Source: Bacteroidota bacterium
GTDB taxonomy: Bacteria > Bacteroidota > Bacteroidia > Sphingobacteriales > Sphingobacteriaceae
Assembly: GCA_013288465.1 (NCBI GenBank)
Contig: JABDBT010000034.1
Coordinates: 1 to 21,946, forward strand
Direction of reading: 5' to 3'
DNA: 21,946 bases
Shown: positions 1-7,325 of the stretch, in pieces
How the letters are laid out: each line of letters starts with the position of its first letter
Position numbering within the stretch: position 1 is the first letter of the stretch
The notes under the pieces: model-generated
What the model saw: only the letters and a program-made list of their open reading frames with translations
Database searches by the model: none
What the model was told of the DNA's origin: nothing
Position numbers and translations under genes: made by a program

Positions 1-605
1 AAGTTAGTTGCACGGCCAAAAAAGTCTTGTTTAAAATCAATCTCGCCATTATCAGCTTTTGGCGGGTTAGCCAGGTCAAAGTTGGTTACATGGAAAGTTT
101 CGCCCGCGCCCTCCGCATCAGATGCGGTAATGATTGGCGTATGCAGGTAAATAAATCCGCGTTCCTGGAAAAACTGGTGCACGGCATAAGCCAGCGTGTT
201 ACGCACCCTGAATATCGCCCCAAAAGTATTGGTACGAAAACGCAGGTGCGCTATCTCACGTAAAAACTCCAGGCTATGCTTTTTAGGTTGCAGCGGGTAT
301 TTCTCCGGGTCGCTATCGCCTAATATTTCAATTTGTTTAGCTTTAACTTCAACCGTTTGGCCTTTACCTAACGAGGCAACCAGTTGCCCCACCACACTTA
401 TAGCCGCGCCGGTGGTTATCCGTTTTAATAAGGCCTCATCGGTATTTAAAAAATCGACTACTATCTGTATATTGCTGTTTGTTGAGCCATCATTCAAAGC
501 AATAAACTGGTTATTACGAAAGGTGCGCACCCATCCTTTAACCGTTACTTCCCGATCAGTTTCTGTACTTTCTAATAATGCTTTGACCTTTATTCGCTGG
601 CTCAT
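1..605 (-). CDS. asnS: Asparagine--tRNA ligase, N-terminal part (3' end outside window)
   Basis: Class II aminoacyl-tRNA synthetase that charges tRNA-Asn in the cytoplasm. The first 201 or so residues are visible, reading from an ATG at 605 (MSQRIKVKALLEST...). Residues about 18-50 form the anticodon-binding OB-fold (TVKGWVRTFRNNQFIALNDG). From about 110 the class II catalytic core begins, with RFRTNTFGAIFRVRNT and the motif-1 region GFIYLHTPIITASDAEGAGE. The text TASDAEGAGETF is typical of AsnRS rather than AspRS or LysRS. The remaining two-thirds of the enzyme, including motifs 2 and 3, lies beyond position 1. No partner gene is seen next to it. The antisense reading frames over this stretch are shadows. 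Confidence 0.93.
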   Translation of the reverse strand, partial: MSQRIKVKALLESTETDREVTVKGWVRTFRNNQFIALNDGSTNSNIQIVVDFLNTDEALLKRITTGAAISVVGQLVASLGKGQTVEVKAKQIEILGDSDPEKYPLQPKKHSLEFLREIAHLRFRTNTFGAIFRVRNTLAYAVHQFFQERGFIYLHTPIITASDAEGAGETFHVTNFDLANPPKADNGEIDFKQDFFGRATN

Positions 606-784
606 ACTAATAATATATTTTGAGCGGCTAAATTACGATTATTTGAGTTTGTGTGAACCGGAATTTTCAAATTGAAAAAGTGATGCAATTCAGTCGCAGA
701 AGTTAGTATTGAGTTTGAAATGATCTCTTTATCGATCTTTTAAAACTTCAAAAGGCTTTTTGAGTTTAATTATAAAAACCAAAC
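606..784. other. Intergenic gap between asnS and the small membrane protein
   Basis: This 179-bp gap has no convincing gene. It must hold the asnS promoter on the minus strand: TAATTTAG at 635-628 is one base from TAnnTTTG, but no good TTG lies 20 nt upstream of it. On the plus strand there is a short perfect palindrome at 664-678 (TTTTCAA-A-TTGAAAA) and an imperfect hairpin at 743-767. The stretch around 664-695 resembles the interior of the repeat at 3478-3624, so it could be an eroded copy; that is a weak call. Confidence 0.4.
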
Positions 785-985
785 ATGCAGCCGGGCATCA
801 AAAAACTTGTTGAATTTTTCATTTTTGTTATTGTTGTGGGCCTTATTTATCCGCTCGTTATGTCGGGTATATTTAAACTGAATATCAAAACATCCATTAT
901 TGTAGGCGGTATTTTCGGTATTGTTGGCGGGCTTCTATGGGCTGTTACTTCAAATATCAGGGAGAAAAGAAAAGCTATGAAATGA
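785..985 (+). CDS. Small hypothetical membrane protein, two predicted helices
   Basis: A 66-residue protein of unknown function. Residues about 8-29 (LVEFFIFVIVVGLIYPLVMSG) and about 36-55 (TSIIVGGIFGIVGGLLWAVT) are hydrophobic enough to be two transmembrane helices, with a short basic C-terminal tail (REKRKAMK). That suggests an inner-membrane hairpin with the tail in the cytoplasm. No catalytic motif is visible. The stop codon TGA (983-985) lies in the left end of a repeat element (980-1043), and the gene converges on the next one. The composition resembles its neighbours. No clear promoter was found. I think it is a real gene because of the membrane pattern, but small orphan proteins like this are hard to confirm from one sequence. 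Confidence 0.6.
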   Translation: MQPGIKKLVEFFIFVIVVGLIYPLVMSGIFKLNIKTSIIVGGIFGIVGGLLWAVTSNIREKRKAMK

Positions 986-1043
986 TTTCGAATTTCGGAT
1001 GTTCAATTTCGAATTTAAATTACCCTAAATCCGAGAATCATTT
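980..1043. repeat. Inverted-repeat element B1 (7-nt period), between convergent genes
   Basis: A 64-bp copy of the TTTCGAA-type family. The left half reads as 7-nt units of the form TTCGAAT / TTCGGAT / GTTCAAT. The core at 984-1016 is shared with 3479-3511 and, inverted, with 3584-3617. The ends are inverted (AAATGATT at 980-987 and AATCATTT at 1036-1043), but the right half has diverged. The stops of both flanking genes fall in these ends: TGA 983-985 on plus and TGA 1040-1038 on minus. It may act as a shared bidirectional terminator. Confidence 0.7.
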
Positions 1044-1559
1044 AAAGAAATACTTCACCCCTAATCCCGGCGCTATATCAAAAAATGGACCTGTAGCCAT
1101 TTCGATACGGGGGTTAAGATCGAGGCTAACGGCTATGGGCGATTGTGGTATGATATATTCTAAACCTATTACACCATCGGCACCCAATAATATCTGGTTA
1201 TTACGATAAACTTCGGTACTGCCTCCAAACCGCTGGTAGGTTCCGCTGCCTATGGCGCCAACATGTCCGCCAAAACCGTAATAAAACTTCAGCGCAGGTA
1301 CATTGAAGGCTTCCATATTAATTTCATACAAACCGGTAACCACCAGGCCGCTGTTGCGGAAACCCAGCACACCTTCCAATGCCGTATTATCGGCAATAAA
1401 ATATTTGCCCGAGATGCCGTTTTCATATCCGCCAAATTTTAAACCGGCGGCAAAAGTATAGTTCTCCGTATTTGAAGCCGCGGTTGATTGCGCGTTTACC
1501 GACATCCCCATAAAAAGAAAAGCCGCTAAAATAATTAAGTTACGTAGTGTGTTTTTCAT
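1038..1559 (-). CDS. Secreted beta-barrel-like outer-membrane protein
   Basis: A 173-residue exported protein. It begins with a clear signal peptide (KNTLRNLIILAAFLFMGMSVNAQS; cleavage likely after NA or NAQ, near residue 24). The rest alternates polar and aromatic/hydrophobic residues with many glycines (YTFAAGLKFGGYENGISGKY, LKFYYGFGGHVGAI, LGVKYFFK) and ends in an aromatic-rich strand, the pattern of a small outer-membrane beta-barrel. It could belong to the OmpW/opacity-like or outer-membrane-insertion families; the exact family is not clear. A Bacteroidota promoter lies just upstream, so the transcript leader would be very short. Its role is unknown. It stands alone, convergent with the small membrane protein gene. 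Confidence 0.75.
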   Translation of the reverse strand: MKNTLRNLIILAAFLFMGMSVNAQSTAASNTENYTFAAGLKFGGYENGISGKYFIADNTALEGVLGFRNSGLVVTGLYEINMEAFNVPALKFYYGFGGHVGAIGSGTYQRFGGSTEVYRNNQILLGADGVIGLEYIIPQSPIAVSLDLNPRIEMATGPFFDIAPGLGVKYFFK

Positions 1560-1572
1560 GCCCTTAAAACGG

Positions 1573-1605
1573 CAAAGTTACGTCTTTATGATATGGGCAG
1601 GCAAA
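1573..1605 (-). promoter_or_regulatory. Bacteroidota-type promoter of the beta-barrel gene
   Basis: On the minus strand TTTG (1605-1602), 21 nt, then TAACTTTG (1580-1573). This fits the TTTG-N19-21-TAnnTTTG consensus exactly. The ATG at 1559 follows 13 nt after the -7 element. Confidence 0.7.
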
Positions 1606-1614
1606 TTTTGTAGG

Positions 1615-1725
1615 TGTCTGAACCATGATTAAACGGATTAGGCAGGTTATCGGGATGCAGAAAAACTTAATCTATTTGATTTCATCAACGAAATCCAAAA
1701 ATCAATTTAATCAATGGTTCAGACA
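1615..1725. repeat. Inverted-repeat element A1 (9-nt period), divergent gap
   Basis: The ends are TGTCTGAACCATGATT (1615-1630) and its near-reverse complement AATCAATGGTTCAGACA (1709-1725), with a one-base insertion on the right. Inside the left arm GATT or GGTT recurs every 9 nt (from 1627, 1636, 1645 and 1654); the right arm has AATC every 9 nt. The same ends occur at 17655-17744 and 18276-18374. It sits between the promoters of two divergent genes, so here it cannot be a terminator of either. Confidence 0.85.
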
Positions 1726-1727
1726 AT

Positions 1728-1758
1728 TTTGTGTGATGTATTAAATACATTAAATTAG
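1728..1758 (+). promoter_or_regulatory. Probable ggt promoter
   Basis: TTTG (1728-1731), 19 nt, then TAAATTAG (1751-1758), one base off TAnnTTTG. The ggt ATG is 26 nt further on. It begins just outside the right end of repeat A1. Confidence 0.5.
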
Positions 1759-1784
1759 ACGATTAAACTTAAATGTAATTGAGG

Positions 1785-3476
1785 ATGAGAAATAAGTATT
1801 ACCTAACCCTGCTTTTTTTAACAGGTTATTTATTAGCTGTTATTGATGTAAAAGGCCAGTCGGCAGATGACCAGACTTATAAAAACGGGATGGTTGTTTG
1901 TGCTTACCCCGATGCCGCGCAGGTTGGCGTAGCTATATTAAAAAAGGGTGGAAACGCCGTTGATGCCGCTGTGGCTGTGCAGTTTGCATTGGCGGTAACT
2001 TTCCCTGAGGCGGGTAATATAGGTGGCGGCGGGTTTATGGTTTACCGGTCGGCAAAAGGCGATGTTAGTACTTTAGATTTCAGGGAAAAAGCACCGGCTG
2101 CTGCCAGTACGAATATGTATTTAGATGCCGCAGGCAATGTAATACCCAACATGAGTTTGAGCACACACCAGGCATCGGGCGTACCGGGGTCAGTTGCCGG
2201 GATAGCAGAAGCACACCGTAAATATGGTAAACTGCCCTGGGCCGAGCTCGTACAACCGGCTATTGACCTTGCACGCAATGGTTATAAATTAACCAAACGC
2301 CTTGCCGATGCCTATAACCGCAGCCAAACCACTTTAAAAAATGCAAACCCGGGCAAAACCTACCTGTTAAAAGATACGCCTTGGAAAGAAGGCGACGTGC
2401 TGGTACAGGAAGACCTCGCCAAAACGCTTGAACAAATACGCGATAAAGGCCGCAGCGGGTTTTATGAAGGTGTAGTAGCTGACGAAATTGTGGCCGAAAT
2501 GAAAACCGGCAATGGCTTAATTACCAAAGCCGACCTGCAAAATTACCATGCCGTATGGCGCAAACCCATTATAGGCGATTACAGGGGATATAAAATAATT
2601 AGCATGCCGCCGCCGTCAAGCGGGGGGATTGCGCTGCTCTCATTACTAAAATCGGTTGAAAGTTACCCCTTGCATAGGTGGGGCTATAACCAGGATTCGA
2701 CCGTACAGGTGATGATAGAAGCCGAGCGCAGGGTATATGCCGACCGTTCAAAATATTTGGGCGATCCTGATTTTTATAAAGTACCGGTGGATAGCTTATT
2801 AAGAACATCATATATACTGGGGCGCATGAGCAGCTTTAACTGGGCCGCAGCTACACCAAGTACCAGCATACAGCCTGGTGTTATTGCCGGGTACGAAAGC
2901 GATCAAACCACGCACTATTCTATTACCGATAAAGATGGCAACGCGGTTGCCATCACCACCACTTTAAACGGTTCGTTCGGTTCTAAAATATTTGTTAAAG
3001 GCGCGGGTTTTTTACTGAACAATGAAATGGACGATTTTAGCTCAAAGCCCGGAGTACCTAATATGTACGGGCTGCTGGGCGGTAAGGCCAACAGCATACA
3101 GCCTAATAAACGTATGTTATCAGCCATGACGCCAACTATTGTCGAAAAAAACGGCAAACTGTTTATGGTGGTAGGCACGCCGGGCGGCGCCACTATTATT
3201 ACCTCGGTATTTCAAACGATATTGAATGTGATAGACTTTGATCAGGATATGCAGCAGGCGGTTACTTCAAAACGTTTCCACCACCAATGGATGCCCGATA
3301 ATGTGCAGGTTGAGCGGGGCGCGTTTAGCGAGGCAACACAAACTAAGCTAACGCAAAAAGGATATATATTTAAAAGCAGCGGCGGCATTGGCCGGGTTGA
3401 TGGCATATTAAAAACACCAACCGGCTACCAGGGCGGCGCCGATCCGCGGGGGGATGATACGAAGGTGGGGTGGTAG
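1785..3476 (+). CDS. ggt: Gamma-glutamyltransferase
   Basis: Periplasmic Ntn-hydrolase that cleaves or transfers the gamma-glutamyl group of glutathione and related peptides. The ATG at 1785 gives 563 residues, close to the roughly 580 of E. coli Ggt; an in-frame TTG at 1779 is less likely. A type I signal peptide spans about residues 1-25 (YYLTLLFLTGYLLAVIDVKG, then QS). The precursor cleaves itself before the catalytic threonine, which is Thr375 here in DQTTHYSITDKDGNAVA. The substrate-binding LLNNEMDDF and the oxyanion Gly-Gly of GTPGGATI (about 466-468) are present, and the C-terminus has the usual GGADPRGDD. All key residues are intact, so it should be active. The stop is followed one base later by repeat B2. 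Confidence 0.95.
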   Translation: MRNKYYLTLLFLTGYLLAVIDVKGQSADDQTYKNGMVVCAYPDAAQVGVAILKKGGNAVDAAVAVQFALAVTFPEAGNIGGGGFMVYRSAKGDVSTLDFREKAPAAASTNMYLDAAGNVIPNMSLSTHQASGVPGSVAGIAEAHRKYGKLPWAELVQPAIDLARNGYKLTKRLADAYNRSQTTLKNANPGKTYLLKDTPWKEGDVLVQEDLAKTLEQIRDKGRSGFYEGVVADEIVAEMKTGNGLITKADLQNYHAVWRKPIIGDYRGYKIISMPPPSSGGIALLSLLKSVESYPLHRWGYNQDSTVQVMIEAERRVYADRSKYLGDPDFYKVPVDSLLRTSYILGRMSSFNWAAATPSTSIQPGVIAGYESDQTTHYSITDKDGNAVAITTTLNGSFGSKIFVKGAGFLLNNEMDDFSSKPGVPNMYGLLGGKANSIQPNKRMLSAMTPTIVEKNGKLFMVVGTPGGATIITSVFQTILNVIDFDQDMQQAVTSKRFHHQWMPDNVQVERGAFSEATQTKLTQKGYIFKSSGGIGRVDGILKTPTGYQGGADPRGDDTKVGW

Positions 3477-3477
3477 A

Positions 3478-3624
3478 GGATTTCGAATTTCGGATGTTCA
3501 ATTTCGAATTTAATTTTGAATTGAAAAATTGATCTATTACTTGTTTATTGTTAGTTAAGAGAGTTATCTATTTCGGATTTCATTTAATTTCGAAATTGAA
3601 CATCCGAAATTCGAAATAAAATCC
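3478..3624. repeat. Inverted-repeat element B2 (7-nt period, 21 units)
   Basis: A complete 147-bp element, exactly 21 x 7 nt, from GGATTTC (3478-3484) to AAAATCC (3618-3624). In the left third the units are of the form nnATTTC (GAATTTC, CAATTTC); in the right third they are nnGAAAT (TCGAAAT, CCGAAAT), all in one 7-nt register. The left arm core (3480-3508) matches the reverse complement of 3587-3615 almost perfectly. It starts one base after the ggt stop and ends before the MarR promoter, so it may form the 3' end of the ggt mRNA. Confidence 0.85.
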
Positions 3625-3627
3625 GTC

Positions 3628-3658
3628 TTGTATAATCAACAACAGTTTCTTACGTTTG
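3628..3658 (+). promoter_or_regulatory. Promoter of the MarR gene
   Basis: TTG (3628-3630), 20 nt, then TACGTTTG (3651-3658), a perfect TAnnTTTG. Only six bases (GCAACC) separate it from the ATG at 3665, so the transcript should start at or next to the start codon. Confidence 0.7.
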
Positions 3659-3664
3659 GCAACC

Positions 3665-4114
3665 ATGCGCAGTAATGTAAAACACCAGGAGAGTATTGAT
3701 TATTTTTTGAAGATAGTTTGGCAAACTGTGGCTAACCGGTATAATCAACTGGTTACTGAGTTTGGCATTACCCAATCTATTGGCTATTTACTGCTCAATA
3801 TTGATGAGGAAGAAGGTACAACCGTTTCGCAGGTAGCAGCATTACTGGGATTAAAATCAACCAGTCTTTCGCGGATGCTGAGCCAGTTAGAGAAAACCGG
3901 ATTGATATACCGCGAATCAAACCAGGGCGATAAACGGTCGGTTAAAATATATTTAACCGCGTTAGGTAAAGAAAAACGGCAGCAGGCGCGCGCAGTTGCC
4001 AAAGAGTTTAACAACTACCTTAATGCCCACATTAAAGAAGCTGATAAGCAGTATTTGATTGATATGCTGAAGAAAGTAAACCAGTTGACCCTAAATTATA
4101 AACCCGAAAATTGA
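3665..4114 (+). CDS. MarR-family transcriptional regulator
   Basis: A 149-residue DNA-binding regulator acting as a dimer. The winged helix-turn-helix spans about residues 30-100: IGYLLLNIDEEEG, then TTVSQVAALLGL, the recognition helix KSTSLSRMLSQLEKTGLI, and the wing YRESNQGDKRSVKIYLTALG. The flanking helices (about 1-28 and 105-145) form the dimer interface. MarR proteins usually respond to small aromatic or fatty ligands, or to oxidation; no cysteine is visible here, so redox sensing is unlikely. I chose the ATG at 3665 over an in-frame TTG at 3656, because the TTG lies inside the -7 promoter element. The targets are not clear. No divergent partner is present, and the FKBP gene downstream lies beyond a 295-bp gap holding repeat C1. 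Confidence 0.88.
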   Translation: MRSNVKHQESIDYFLKIVWQTVANRYNQLVTEFGITQSIGYLLLNIDEEEGTTVSQVAALLGLKSTSLSRMLSQLEKTGLIYRESNQGDKRSVKIYLTALGKEKRQQARAVAKEFNNYLNAHIKEADKQYLIDMLKKVNQLTLNYKPEN

Positions 4115-4142
4115 GAGTTGGGGTATTAGAGCCAGAGTATTA

Positions 4143-4302
4143 GAGTCAAGAACCAAGATGCAAGAGCCAAGAAGGTAGCAACATAGAGGGAAAATACCTA
4201 AAAAAGAAAAAATCAGGCAGATTACGTCGGTTTATTGACAAAAACGAGCTCGTTTTGGGCTTTTATCTTGATTCCTGGCCCTTGATTCTTGGTTCTTGAC
4301 TC
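4143..4302. repeat. Inverted-repeat element C1 (7-nt period)
   Basis: The left arm (4143-4176) has CAAG at 4147, 4154, 4161 and 4168, exactly every 7 nt. The right arm (4264-4302) has CTTG at 4267, 4281, 4288 and 4295 with CCTG at 4274, again every 7 nt. The arms pair as GAGTCAAGAACCAAGA with TCTTGGTTCTTGACTC. The interior contains a perfect 16-bp palindrome AAAACGAGCTCGTTTT (4241-4256) followed by a T-rich stretch. A sister copy lies at 12151-12302. It begins 28 nt after the MarR stop and fills the gap 4115-4409, which has no gene. Confidence 0.85.
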
Positions 4303-4386
4303 GTATGATTGTTTGATTTTGCTGCTAACGGCCAACCCTTTAAATGTTAAAATATGTTAAGCTGCTGTTTTTGAATTATAAAAGAA

Positions 4387-4394
4387 TAAATTTG
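4387..4394 (+). promoter_or_regulatory. Probable -7 element of the first FKBP gene
   Basis: TAAATTTG is a perfect TAnnTTTG, 15 nt before the ATG at 4410. No well-spaced TTG is seen upstream, so this is only part of a promoter. Confidence 0.45.
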
Positions 4395-4409
4395 CCTTGG
4401 GAAAATTAA

Positions 4410-4937
4410 ATGAGCAGGGTACTATTCATATTGTTGTTTTTTTGTTCTTTTTTAGCAGCCTGCACAAAAGCTACCGATACAGGATTGGCGGCAGAAAAAG
4501 CGCAGGCTATAATTGATGATAAAATTATAAGCGATTACCTGGCTCAAAATCCCGGTTTAAACGCTAAACGCATTGATACTACAGGTGTATATTATATTAT
4601 TAAACAGGTGGGCAGCGGGAATAATTTATTTACCAACTCAACCCAGGTAACGGTGGCTGATACCGGACGATTGTTAAACCCGCCTTTTACAGGGCAAATA
4701 TTTACTGAAACAAATGACTTTCACCCGTCATACATATTGAGCCAGGTTATTACAGGATGGCAAATAGGGATACCTCAATGCAAAAAAGGCGGAATAATAC
4801 GATTGCTCATTCCGTCCCGTTATGCTTACGGGCCTAATCCACAACCAAATATAGGACCACAAGTTGGCTTAGCAGCCGGTTTGCCCAAAAACGCGGTACT
4901 GGATTTTGATATACAGCTTTATGATATAACCAATTAA
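4410..4937 (+). CDS. FKBP-type peptidyl-prolyl isomerase-like lipoprotein
   Basis: A 175-residue lipoprotein, probably periplasm-facing and membrane-anchored. The signal peptide ends in the lipobox LAAC (Cys18). Residues about 30-75 form an alpha-helical then beta lead-in (KAQAIIDDKIISDYLAQ ... TGVYYIIKQVGSGN), and the rest is an FKBP fold. Conserved pieces are VITGWQIGIPQCKKGG, which carries the active-site tryptophan, and IRLLIPSRYAYGPNP with the conserved tyrosine; it ends PKNAVLDFDIQLYDI. The usual Phe-Asp pair after the first strands (G-VFD) is missing (here GQIFTETND), so catalysis may be weak. Such proteins help fold exported proteins. The next gene is a larger paralogue in the same direction. 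Confidence 0.82.
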   Translation: MSRVLFILLFFCSFLAACTKATDTGLAAEKAQAIIDDKIISDYLAQNPGLNAKRIDTTGVYYIIKQVGSGNNLFTNSTQVTVADTGRLLNPPFTGQIFTETNDFHPSYILSQVITGWQIGIPQCKKGGIIRLLIPSRYAYGPNPQPNIGPQVGLAAGLPKNAVLDFDIQLYDITN

Positions 4938-5042
4938 GTGAAGCTTTAAGAAAAACGAACAGGAATTTAACCAGAGATACCGCCGATATTAAAGGCAAAT
5001 ACTAATACAAAAACGTGCAGGGCACGAAACAAATAATTACAA

Positions 5043-5972
5043 ATGAGACAAACAATTTTTACCCTTTTATTAATTTCTGCCTTCGGTTTAATTTCATGCC
5101 GCAAAAGTACAGTTCAGCCCGGAATTGAACAGGTTGATAACACCCAGATACTATCATACATTAGCACACACGGTATAACCGGTATGAAACGTGATACAGT
5201 AGGCGGAGATACCTCGGGCATATACTATCAAATTCTTTTGCCGGGTATAGCGGGCACTTCTTATAAATATTCAGATAGCCTTGCAATGGTATATTCATTG
5301 AGCAGTTTTGACGGGCTTTATACATCACTTGATACCACCACCAACCATTTTGAAAACTATGCCGGCCATATTTCTTCAACTGCGTTGCCTTATGGTTTGC
5401 AATTAGTTGTGCATGATGTTTTAAAAAGAGGTGGCAGTATGCGCGTACTTATACCTTCGCATCTTGCTTATGGGGTAAGTGGTTATGGCAGCGGCAGCAG
5501 CAGTAATCCTAATAGCAAAATTGCCGGCAACCAATGTCTTGATTACTATATTCATGCTATAACTAACCAGGCTGCTTATGATGACCTGGTGATCACAAAT
5601 TTTATGGCCAGGAACAACTATGTGGGCTACAAAAAAACCGCATCGGGACTGTATTACTTTTTACATATACCGGGTACGGGTACCGACCCTATAACTGATA
5701 ATACTACTGTAACCAGTACTTACACAGGCGATTTGTTAAGCGGTGTTGTTTTTGACCAATATAATACAGCCGATGGCTCAGGTACAGCGCAAGATATTGA
5801 TATACTGATACCCGGCATACAGGAAGGGTTGAAAAACTATGCCAGTACAGGCGCTTACATATCATTATTGATACCATCAGGGTTGGCCTATGGTAAAACC
5901 GCTACCTCCAGCGGCGTACCGCCAAATAGTGTTGTGCATTACGAAATGCGTATTACCGCAGTTACACCATAG
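5043..5972 (+). CDS. Two-domain FKBP-type isomerase-like lipoprotein
   Basis: A 309-residue lipoprotein with lipobox LISC (Cys19). It holds two FKBP-like units. Unit 1 (about 33-175) is degenerate: it keeps SGIYYQILLPG, LKRGGSMRVLIPSHLAYG and a diverged end, but has lost the G-VFD motif and gained a Gly/Ser-rich loop near 146-157. Unit 2 (about 178-309) is nearer the family norm: SGLYYFLHIPGTG, STYTGDLLSGVVFDQY, LIPGIQEGLKNY, LLIPSGLAYG and PPNSVVHYEMRI. The active-site tryptophan of IPGW is replaced by isoleucine. It lies 105 bp after the single-domain paralogue, possibly in one transcript. Its stop is one base from that of the convergent photolyase gene, so no separate terminator fits between them. 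Confidence 0.82.
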   Translation: MRQTIFTLLLISAFGLISCRKSTVQPGIEQVDNTQILSYISTHGITGMKRDTVGGDTSGIYYQILLPGIAGTSYKYSDSLAMVYSLSSFDGLYTSLDTTTNHFENYAGHISSTALPYGLQLVVHDVLKRGGSMRVLIPSHLAYGVSGYGSGSSSNPNSKIAGNQCLDYYIHAITNQAAYDDLVITNFMARNNYVGYKKTASGLYYFLHIPGTGTDPITDNTTVTSTYTGDLLSGVVFDQYNTADGSGTAQDIDILIPGIQEGLKNYASTGAYISLLIPSGLAYGKTATSSGVPPNSVVHYEMRITAVTP

Positions 5973-5973
5973 T

Positions 5974-7281
5974 TTACTTTGTTAAAGCCGCTTTAAACGC
6001 TTTTAAACAGCGTTGGCGCGCCAGGGTATGATCAACAATGGGTTTTGGATATTTGCTGAAGTCGGCATATTCCGGAACCCATTTCTTTATGTATTTAAAT
6101 TCGGGGTCAAATTTTTTGAGTTGTGAGTCAGGGTTAAAAATACGGAAGTAAGGCGCGGCATCCGTTCCCGAGCCTGCCGCCCACTGCCAGCCGCCTACAT
6201 TGCTGGCCATTTCATAATCTAATAACTTACCGGCAAAATAACGTTCGCCCCAGCGCCAGTCAATCAACAGGTCTTTAGTTAAAAAACTTGCAACCACCAT
6301 GCGTACGCGGTTATGCATATAGCCGGTAGCGTTTAATTCGCGCATACCCGCGTCAACTAACGGGAAGCCTGTTTCGCCGTTGCTCCAGGCTTTAAACTGT
6401 TGTTCGTCATTTACCCATTTAATACGATCATATTCGGGCCTGAAAGCATGATCGGCAGTTTTTGGGAAGTGATGTAGTACCATCATATAAAACTCGCGCC
6501 ATATTAACTCGTTCAGCCAAGTTTTTTCGTGGGCTTTATACGCTGTTGCAGCCAGCTCCCTTATGCTTACCGTTCCAAATCTTAAATGCAGGCCAATACG
6601 CGAAGTACCATTAACCGCCGGGAAATCTCTCTTTTCGGCATATTCGTCTATAACAGCTTTATACCCGGTACCCGGAAAATTAACCCTGTTTTTTTCAAAA
6701 CCTATCTCTTTTAATGAAGGCATTTTTAAGTCCGGCGTTTTGACCGTGTTATCTAAATACTTTTCAGACGGATAGCTTTTTAAATAAAACGGAGTAAGCG
6801 CCTGGTACCATTTACGTTGATAAGGGGTGTAAACCGTATAAGGTTTACCATCATCTTTTATCACTTCATCTTTTTCAAATATTACCTGGTCTTTATAGGT
6901 TTTAAAATCAGTGCTGTGTTTGTTCAGTAATTTACCAATAGCTTCATCTCGGTTTTTGGCATAAGGCTCATAGTCGTGGTTGGTATAAACAGTTTTAACC
7001 ACATAATCCTTTAAAATAGAACCCCACGCCTGCTCCGCCCCGCCATGCAATACCAACAAGCTGCTGCCATGCTGTTGCAGTTCTTTTTGCAGGCTTTCAA
7101 TGGTTTCGCAAATAAAAGTTACCCGTGCATCCTTCCTGTCGTCGAGTTGATCTAAGATCTCTTTATCAAAAATAAAAACCGGCAATACCGGGCAGCCGTC
7201 TTTTAAAGCATGGTACAGCCCGGCATTATCCTTTAAACGCAGATCGCGGCGAAACCAGAAGATGTTAATTGGAGTGTTCAT
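5974..7281 (-). CDS. phrB: Deoxyribodipyrimidine photolyase (cryptochrome/photolyase family)
   Basis: A flavoprotein that uses blue light to reverse cyclobutane pyrimidine dimers. At 435 residues it is slightly shorter than E. coli PhrB (472). The N-terminal Rossmann-like antenna domain opens with NIFWFRRDLRLKDNAGLYHA. The C-terminal FAD domain carries LNELIWREFY, TGFPLVDAGMRELNATGYMH, NRVRMVVASFLTKDLLIDW and ASNVGGWQWAAGSGTDAAPY. The electron-transfer tryptophan triad aligns with E. coli W306/W359/W382 as W289, W342 and W365. The GWQWA motif is typical of CPD class I enzymes. It follows the TIGR01777 gene with a 44-nt gap and is probably the last gene of that operon. A cryptochrome-like signalling role cannot be excluded. 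Confidence 0.92.
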   Translation of the reverse strand: MNTPINIFWFRRDLRLKDNAGLYHALKDGCPVLPVFIFDKEILDQLDDRKDARVTFICETIESLQKELQQHGSSLLVLHGGAEQAWGSILKDYVVKTVYTNHDYEPYAKNRDEAIGKLLNKHSTDFKTYKDQVIFEKDEVIKDDGKPYTVYTPYQRKWYQALTPFYLKSYPSEKYLDNTVKTPDLKMPSLKEIGFEKNRVNFPGTGYKAVIDEYAEKRDFPAVNGTSRIGLHLRFGTVSIRELAATAYKAHEKTWLNELIWREFYMMVLHHFPKTADHAFRPEYDRIKWVNDEQQFKAWSNGETGFPLVDAGMRELNATGYMHNRVRMVVASFLTKDLLIDWRWGERYFAGKLLDYEMASNVGGWQWAAGSGTDAAPYFRIFNPDSQLKKFDPEFKYIKKWVPEYADFSKYPKPIVDHTLARQRCLKAFKAALTK

Positions 7282-7325
7282 GCTTGTTTAGTTATTGCAG
7301 GGAGCGTGGCGGTTGGCGGGTAAAC

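Noticed and set aside
196..675. A 159-codon plus-strand frame over asnS
   Set aside because: Antisense to the conserved OB-fold and catalytic start of asnS.
1615..1725. Insertion sequence or transposon ends
   Set aside because: The element has inverted ends but no coding capacity, and no clear target-site duplication was seen. A non-autonomous mobile element is still possible but is not shown.
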